From Lolium rigidum (Eukaryota > Streptophyta > Magnoliopsida > Poales > Poaceae), in NCBI RefSeq assembly GCF_022539505.1, contig NC_061510.1:263199687-263263686 (forward strand): DNA of 64,000 nt, given 5' to 3'. The position numbers were made by a program, and so were the translations under genes. Numbering within the stretch: position 1 is the stretch's first letter; the number at the start of each line of letters is the position of its first letter. Shown in pieces: positions 57,189 through 64,000 of this stretch. Under the pieces are notes generated by a model, which ran no database searches, was not told the origin of the DNA, and saw nothing but the letters and a program-made list of their open reading frames with translations.

Positions 57189-57211
57189 TGCCCCTCGCAA
57201 TTGCGAGGGCA
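57189..57211 (-). terminator. Helitron 3' hairpin
   Basis: TGCCCCTCGCAATTGCGAGGGCA on the plus strand folds into a near-perfect stem with one unpaired C. It lies about 6 bp inside the CTAG terminus. In Helitrons this hairpin marks the end of rolling-circle transposition; it is not a transcription terminator. Confidence 0.8.
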
Positions 57212-57924
57212 TCATCTTTACTTTTCTTAGAGAGATGATCATTGTCTTTACTATGTCTATGTTATCTTGGAAGTAAATTTATGATATATTTATACTATTT
57301 CATGGAAGATTATACATGTTACAACCCTAATTCCCACTAAATTAATATACCTATGTTGAAACCATACTTAATCGCATTTATTTGGTGAGAAATTGTTAGT
57401 GAATTTTAAATAATGTAATTTTCCAATGTCTCGTTTTACACCATATTAAATTGTTATATAAAATTAAAAGTTTGGATTTTGACTTAGTGTGAAATAAATG
57501 TAGACGAATAGCAGCCTAATCTCTTCTTTGATGCTGGCACATTGAAATATTTGGTCAAACTTCTTGTATGGATTCACATTTACTGTGTTAGTTCCCCCAG
57601 ATAGGGGTTCCAATGGCTTGCCATCTTTTTCAAGACCCAGTTTGGAGAATTTAGTTAATTTGGTAGTATGGCTCTCGTCGGTCAATCGATCTTAGGGCCC
57701 TACTCTTTGAATTCACATTCTCGTGTAATATTTTTATAATTTGAGAGTTTAATTCAACTACTACATCTTACTTTTTTTTATTAGTTGCATACATATGTTC
57801 ATACTCATATGGACATATATATGAATCAATTTATTTTGAAAGCCTTATATGTTTTCTTGCCACAATGTCATTTCTTTAAAATATATGCCACAATATCCTA
57901 GGGTAATATCACTCTTATGTCATG

Positions 57925-58560
57925 ACACACACACACACATAAGCTAAATGCATACATGGTCAGCTTCGGAGTTTTTCTTCTAACCGGTCAGCTTAGGGTT
58001 AGCTTCGTGTACATATACATATCAATATTGGGTGAAAATTTCATCCACATAAATCATCTAGCTTTCCTGAGTGCTCATAGAGCATCCATACTCTTTTTTA
58101 CATTCTCTAGCGGTCGCAATTGTTCCATCCAGAAAATACTCCTTATGCATGTATTTTTAATCTCCACCGTTAATATCGTAGTTATCGAAGAGTAGACAGG
58201 TCAGATTATTTAGCCTATTTGGAAGAACGCGGTGGCTTCTTTTTCATCCATATATTTCTTTTCTCATATATGTGCCACCATATCCCTGGGTAGTATCACT
58301 CGTATGTCCTGACACGCACACAAGTATTACTAAAACTAAACACGTCTAGCTTTGGAGTTTTTCTTCTCACCGATCAGTTTGTAGTCAGCTTTGTGTATCT
58401 ACATCTCTATTCGGCACAGATTTCATCCACATAAATCATCTAGCTTGCCTAGGTGCACCTATAGGATCCATACTCTATTTCTCAATGTACTGCAGTAACC
58501 GGACTCGTTTGTTAGAGGTTGCATTTGTCCGTGTCAAAACATACTCTTTATTTATATATT
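57925..58560 (+). repeat. Two diverged direct repeats inside the Helitron
   Basis: Both halves share GGAGTTTTTCTTCT, TTTCATCCACATAAATCATC, TAGCTT and ATCCATACTCT in the same order; the second copy starts near 58290. They differ at many positions, so the duplication is not recent. Confidence 0.7.
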
Positions 58561-59333
58561 TTAAATCTCCATCCACCTTTAATATATGCATAATTAATGA
58601 ACAGAAAACAAATTTAGTTCCTGAAAATTTGAATTTCCACGATAGTACAGTCTTATGTTTTTCTATTCCTACTAAAAAAGGAAAATCTATGTGCTCATAC
58701 GTAAAATTCAAATTTGCACGACCGTATGTATGAGTATATATTTTAGACTCGAGAATCAAAGAAGTCCTAACTAATTGTCAATATATACGCGTGTAAGACA
58801 GATCAAATTATGTGTGTACTCATTGAACTCATCGGGCTGGCAGCGGTTTAATCTGATATGCTTTTGAGTTCCTCATGCATGGCTAGGTGGAGCCCTAGTC
58901 TGATACGGTTTAGAAAAAAACATGTAAGAGATTGAGCTGGCCTTTCTTATGTAAAGCATACAGACTCTTTTACGTACCTCCCCATAAAAAAAAAAGACTC
59001 TTTTACGTACCTAACAGAAGGCAGACAATCCTTGGTTTGTTTCTTTCAGCATACGATCAATGTTGTGCAAGTCGTCCATATATTTAATCTCCACCGTTAG
59101 TATATATAGTTAACGAAGAGTCAATGGGCTAGACTTTCTATATGGATACCATAGTCGTACATTTTCATGTGTGCGTGTTTTGTAACGTGACAATAGATTA
59201 CGTAACTTTAACCTGATACGTAATCTCATCAGTTAATATTATAATCAATGGGGCTAGTAATTTTAGCATATGTGGATTAACGTGGTGTCTCTGTTAAAAC
59301 ATCTTATTTTGCTTTTAGTATATAATAGATAGA

Positions 59334-60020
59334 TTTACCATCTACTAGAAGTTTCCCTTGTTCAATGAACTGAGAGATTCATTATGTCCATGAAATGCCA
59401 AGCCTTGACCAATGAGAAATATTGGACAATGCAAGGAATAAGTCAAACAGATTTCATATAGTTCTTTGAATTCCTTGGTTGCGCGAGCGAGGTTACTAGA
59501 CACACTTTGTCTTTGATTGCGAAAATCATCACAATGCAACCTAGCATTGTTGTGGTCACTATTTGTGCCACCAATATGGACGGGCAAAGCTTTATAACCA
59601 TGCTTCCAATCACAAAAGCCGGTTTTGGTGAAGATATAATTACCAAACCGGTGTGCACTTCCAAGTGGTTTAAAAAGAAAGCAATAGAAACAATAAGCCA
59701 TGTCTTGAGACTCGCTATATTCTATCCAATCATACTTATCATACCGTGCTTTTGAAAAGCCTCTAGGTCTACTTCCCTTCACCATTTTCTTAGGGAATTT
59801 CACGATAGGTTGGGTTGGACCCCTCAAAAGATATGCTCTTTTTACTTCTTGTACATTTGGATGGTATTCGTTGATTTGCTTCCTAAGAGCAGGATCACAC
59901 ACTATTTCATCCAGATTAAACACATTCTCTACCGCATGCTCCCCTTCATCCTCATTTGCCACATTTGGTTGTGGTGGTAATTGTCGCAAGCTTCTTCTAT
60001 CAACCAAAAAGCTCCCAAAT
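59334..60020 (-). pseudogene. hAT-type transposase, N-terminal part
   Basis: On the minus strand: FGSFLVDRRSLRQLPPQPN, VFNLDEIVCDPALRKQINEY, HPNVQEVKRAYLLRGPTQPI, then a TTF/BED-like zinc finger region (WIEYSESQDMAYCFYCFLFK, FTKTGFCDWKHGYKALPVHI). It continues with CPIFLIGQGLAFHGHNESLS, SLNKGNF and two stop codons (TAGTAG) at 59343-59348 where other family members have coding residues. The protein start is cut off at 60020/60021 by the LTR element. An open frame continues through the junction into the LTR, but those extra residues are not transposase. Confidence 0.87.
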
Positions 60021-63000
60021 TGTGGTGACCCGGCATACCACTGCATAGTGTAGTATGCAAGTCTGATATAACACCAATGAAACACCGTTCCACTAGTATT
60101 ATATCGCTCAGAGTGGTACAACAGAAACATATGCGGGTCCAAGGCATGTCTATAGAATTACAACATTGACTCTGTTACATAGGATCATCACAGCCTCCTA
60201 CTTTACAATGAGGTAAATTGCAAATAAACTCCAGAAGAACGACTCGTAGTCTAGACTTATCACGAACTCTATTTGTAAAGTATTTAACTAGCTAAAGAGG
60301 CTAAGAATAGATTCTAGCTAAGTAGGAGCTAGGTTTAGGAAACTAGTTCCCTTCTATGGCTAAACTAGGTTTTCTCCTTGCCTGGATGTGGTATTTGACT
60401 CCTCCGACAGGGTCCTCGTCTCTTGAAGTAGTTGTTGACTTCTCGGTCTTCGAGTTGCACCTGTAGATCCTCCTTCGATGCCTCCATATCTAAGCAGGGG
60501 ATTTAAGAGTGGGATGAGTACGAGCGTACTCAACAAGTTCATTATAGGAAAGAGGTGTTTAATGCACTAGCTACAGACATTATACCGGAAAGTCTAATAC
60601 CAATGCAAGTTTTCATAATCATTTCTTCAAAAGGTTGCTTTTATTCAGAAGAACTAGGTCCGTCAGCCTTCACCGGTTTACTAGAACTTCATGGAGCTCC
60701 TTTCCGGCCGCGTTCGCAGTTCCATATCCCGGAACGAGGAGTGACAGTCACGCTTCTTTACACTCGCAGAGGTGTGTTGCTTTACCCATAAGAGATCTTA
60801 ACCTTGGTGCCAACCGGGGGCGACCCGTCCACACTTCCTTTGGTGTGAGGCCCGGTATAAGGTCTAGCCAATCATGTTCCTCCGCTACCTCGAACACCCA
60901 CCCTTTGTTGCATGCCCCGACCCTGGGTCCACGCCGGTCCCATTATTCCCGTAGATTTCAGGGTGGACCCCGACCACGACGTCAATGCAGGGCTCTACCA
61001 TACATTCCTACGCCGGTAGCTGCAACCCATCCTAGACCGCAATACCGTGGGGACTTAGGACTCCCCAGCCTCACCATCTTGCTCCTTCAGGCGACAAGTG
61101 TACTACGGACAATGCCGTGGGGACTTAGGACTCCCCAGCCTCACCAGCTTGCCCCCTTGGATTATAAGTGTACTACGGTAAAGCGCATCCGTTGATGAAC
61201 GAGAGGTGGAAACACTTTTGACTACTCCGTCCCACTCCGGATCTTATGGTTAACACGGGTATTACGGCACAAGAATCACTGGACGACATTTGTTGTTTAA
61301 TCCTAGATGGATATAAACCCTTGCAATGGAACCTCCACCATATCAACACAATCCATGGTTCCATTGCCCACCACATAGTCATATTCATAGTTATGAAAAC
61401 AGTGGTTTTGCTTTTCATGCGATAGTGATAACATAGTACTTTGCAAGTAATTTGGTAAAAATACTCAATTGACATGAGCAAGTGATGAACTTTCCTTTCT
61501 TGATCGCAAGATTATGCGGACAAGGTCTTCGATACGCAATAACTCCAAATTCTGAAATAGCATCATCGTCCGGTAAGGATGATTTTTAAAAGATTGGCAA
61601 GGATGCAATAATGCATAAGTATGAGATGCAATCGCTCTAAGCGTGACCTAACCCCGATGATTTAGGATCAATGAGTTATAATGATTGGTTCAGGGTGCGT
61701 TGCACTTTTGGAGTGATTCACAAACAAGGTTCTTATTAGGGATTGGTTGCTTGGTATCATAAACAGGTGTTGTAATATATAATAACAATAATATTAATAG
61801 CACACAACTATAACATTTGGTTTAATCCTAACATGTAATGAATAGTGGTTGGTTTTAGCACTATATGGCACGGTTAATGATTAATTATCATAGACTTCAA
61901 AAGAATAGCTTTTGAAGAACATGTTCTTTAATAAAGAACAAGTATGATAATTAGGGTTGTGGGGTTCTATGGTTTACTATGGTTTCCACTGCTTCTGGAG
62001 TAAGTAGTAGATGGATCCAAACAAGATTGGATTCATCAACACCTAGGGCTTGCAAGATTGAGTTAAGCCCAAGCATCTTGATCCATTTATTATAAATAGT
62101 TGCTATCAAAGTTGGTTTTCCTTGTTGATGATAGTTGGATATTGGCTATAGGTTCTATTAGGCGAGGGTTGATGATGATTCTTTATTTACTTCAAAAGAA
62201 TAACTTTTGAAGAACATACTTCTTAAATAATAAGAAGTATATTAATTAGGGTTTAGGTGGTCTAGGTTTGCTATTTAATTCCCTAAGTAAAGAATGATTG
62301 GTTCCTAAATAGGATGGTTCATAAGTATCCAACACTAGTAGGGTTTAGTGGAATATGGTTAGGTAATGTTCAAGATTTGGCATAGTTGCCCCTAAAGTTC
62401 ATCACATTGTTGTCATGCTAAATAGGAATGAATAAGGGTGATGGATTTGGGTAATAGGATCTAGGGTTTACACTTGGTTGACCCTAGTTGATTATTTAGG
62501 TCTGATGAAGATGAACACATGGGATACCCATATATTAGTGATAGGTCTTATACATTGTATGTGGCCAAGACAAGTATTTAGTTGCTAATATGGTTCTATG
62601 CTTTGAAAGAAGGTACCATGGTCAAAAGTTCTAACCTAGGGTTTAGGTTAGAAGCAAATTAGGGTTCACAAGGAATAGTGGAACTAAGGTTCCTAAATGG
62701 AATTAGGGTTTTAGTATCTACATAAAATTATGAGTTGGTGTTCTTAATTTAATATGGAACTTAGGGTTTCCTAATTGTCAAATGAAAATAATATTGAATT
62801 TGCCCTTTTGTTATTTTTGAATAATTAATAATTTAGGGTAATTATTAATCGGGGTTTAAATTTTCACTAATAAAAATTGAATAGGATAACAAATAAAGAA
62901 AATTAGTTTTCATGTTTTCTTTATTTGCTTGCTGGTTTTATTTAATTTATAAATGTTTTCTTAATTTCTGAATTTTAATTGTATTAAGAATTAAAGGAAA

Positions 63001-64000
63001 AGGCTTAATTAACAAGTATTAAATAATTGAATTTTTATTAAAAATAAAAATTTCATTTTATATTTTTATTTGATAGAGTTTACTTTTATAAGAATTTTGA
63101 TATCTAATATTTATTTTTCTGAGTTTTTATGTATTTTCTATAATTATTTGAAGTTGCAGGTATTATTGGATTTGAATTAAACTGAAAATACTACTGGTAC
63201 CGGGTTAAACTACCCATATGGTCACTGATCAGTGGGCCAGAGACACGTCAGCCGCCACATGGCCTTAGACCGAGGTCAAAATCACCGAGGTGGCGTTGGG
63301 GTGGCCGACCGGCGGCCAGGCGAGGTTGACGCCGGCGATTGGGCGCTCCCGCGGGGGTGTGTGTGTGTGCAATCGAACGAGGACGATGCGACTAAGCTAC
63401 GGGTGATAGCGCTGCTCCGGTTTGGTCACCGGAGCGTGCTCTCCGGCGAGGTACCGCGGCGGCGCCCGCAGACCTACGGCGCTACATCGATGCAGAGCAC
63501 GCGGGAGAGGGCTACGATGCTCTAGGCGATCAGTAGCTCACCAGGAGCGCGTAGAGCGTGTCGGCGAGGTCGGAGATGGCGTGGTTCGCCGGATTGGGCC
63601 ACCACCGGCGTCGTGGAAGAGAGCCAGGCGTGGTCGCAGGCGAGAGCTTCGGCTCGATTCCTCGCGCATGGTGACCATGTCGAGGATGGCGGTCCCGATG
63701 GTGGTCACGGCGAGGCTAGGGGTGGCCTCCATCGACGGCGATGGTCGAGGTCCGGCAAGCTAGGGTTTCAATTTGAGGCGGAAATTGGGCAGAGAGGGAA
63801 GAATTCGGGCCAGTGATCATCTCTCGGTTTTTATAGTGCGCAGGTCGAGCCTCGTCATGCCTCCGGACGCGGAGGGGCTGCCCCGGCGAGGAGAAGCCAA
63901 GCACGGCTCGGTGCTGTCCTCCATGCGAAGGAAGGAGATGAGGACGACCCTCTCTCTCGGCGGTATTTTACGAAGGGGTACGGTGGTTTGCTGGGCTGGC
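60021..64000 (+). mobile_element. Second long-LTR element, truncated by window end
   Basis: It begins TGTGGTGACCCGGCATACC and follows the LTR at 40242 through about 61500 (shared ACGAGCGTACTCAACAAGTT, TTCCCGTAGATTTCAGGGTG, the 69-bp tandem pair). It then diverges to another AT-rich middle (61600-63180) and a GC-rich part (63230-64000), where copy 1 has a different GC-rich part. The two are members of one family, not recent copies. The 3' end is outside the window, so whether it is solo or complete is unknown. No gag or pol is seen. Confidence 0.78.
61600..63180. other. AT-rich middle of the second long LTR
   Basis: No open frame of note. AAAGAATAACTTTTGAAGAA and nearby words occur twice (about 61898-61935 and 62184-62225), pointing to an internal duplication of about 290 bp spacing. 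Otherwise nothing recognised. Confidence 0.5.

Larger units (their letters stand above)
57180..59333 (-). mobile_element. Non-autonomous Helitron, 2154 bp
   Basis: On the minus strand it starts TCTATCTATTATATACTAAA at 59333, matching the TCTMTAYTA-type 5' end of grass Helitrons, and ends with a hairpin (TGCCCTCGCAATTGCGAGGG...) followed by CTGTGCTAG at 57180. It lies between A (59334) and T (57179) with no target duplication, as Helitrons insert. No Rep/helicase frame was seen, so it is non-autonomous. It contains a related pair of ~270-bp segments (about 57925-58190 and 58290-58560). Excising it reconnects the transposase frame exactly. Confidence 0.87.

Noticed and set aside
63232..63904. 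GC-rich open frames near the window end
   Set aside because: They lie in the GC-rich part of the long LTR, overlap on both strands and show no protein family features.
1..64000. tRNA or rRNA genes
   Set aside because: I looked for obvious conserved tRNA arms and rRNA blocks and saw none. A covariance-model scan was not possible.

Overview
This is nuclear DNA of a grass, most likely a Triticeae species (wheat, barley or Aegilops type). The signs are dense nested LTR retrotransposons, CACTA, Helitron, hAT and Harbinger-like DNA elements, and one spliced low-copy plant gene. There are no bacterial-style operons. Family names come from recognition of motifs and structure, not from a database search.

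Layout. (1) 1-174 is the end of an LTR on the minus strand, head-to-head with the next element. (2) 175-21808 is a Ty3/gypsy-type retrotransposon that has gag and protease remnants but no reverse transcriptase or integrase. It is split at 2886/16571 by a second gypsy element (2887-16570) with an exact 5-bp target duplication (AACAA). The inner element has the Tat-lineage layout: gag, protease, RT, RNase H, a second (archaeal-type) RNase H, integrase, then an intron-containing antisense gene. Its sense genes carry several frameshifts. (3) 21809-24671 holds remnants of TIR DNA transposons, probably PIF/Harbinger-like, ending about 240 bp before the start codon of the next gene. (4) 24908-35712 is an apparently intact 21-exon gene for FANCM, the DNA translocase/helicase that limits meiotic crossovers. 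I could join all exons in frame to 1389 residues. It contains a textbook U12-type AT-AC intron and a GC-AG intron. (5) 35713-40241 is the FANCM 3' region and intergenic DNA. (6) 40242-45295 is a solo LTR of about 5 kb with target duplication ACCGG.

(7) 45300-60020 is one minus-strand hAT-type transposase gene (zinc-finger MYM-type 1-like) broken into four pieces by three separate insertions. These are a mosaic of plastid fragments (ndhB, rps8, ndhD, rpoB and an unassigned part; about 47173-48290), an 8.4-kb CACTA element (48695-57078, TSD AAC) and a 2.15-kb Helitron (57180-59333, between A and T). (8) 60021-64000 is a second copy of the long LTR family of item 6; it cuts off the transposase N-terminus and runs out of the window.

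The only gene likely to serve the host is FANCM. Everything else is transposon or transferred organelle DNA. The hAT locus is the most informative stretch, because each insertion boundary can be read to the base or nearly so and the host reading frame reconnects across it.
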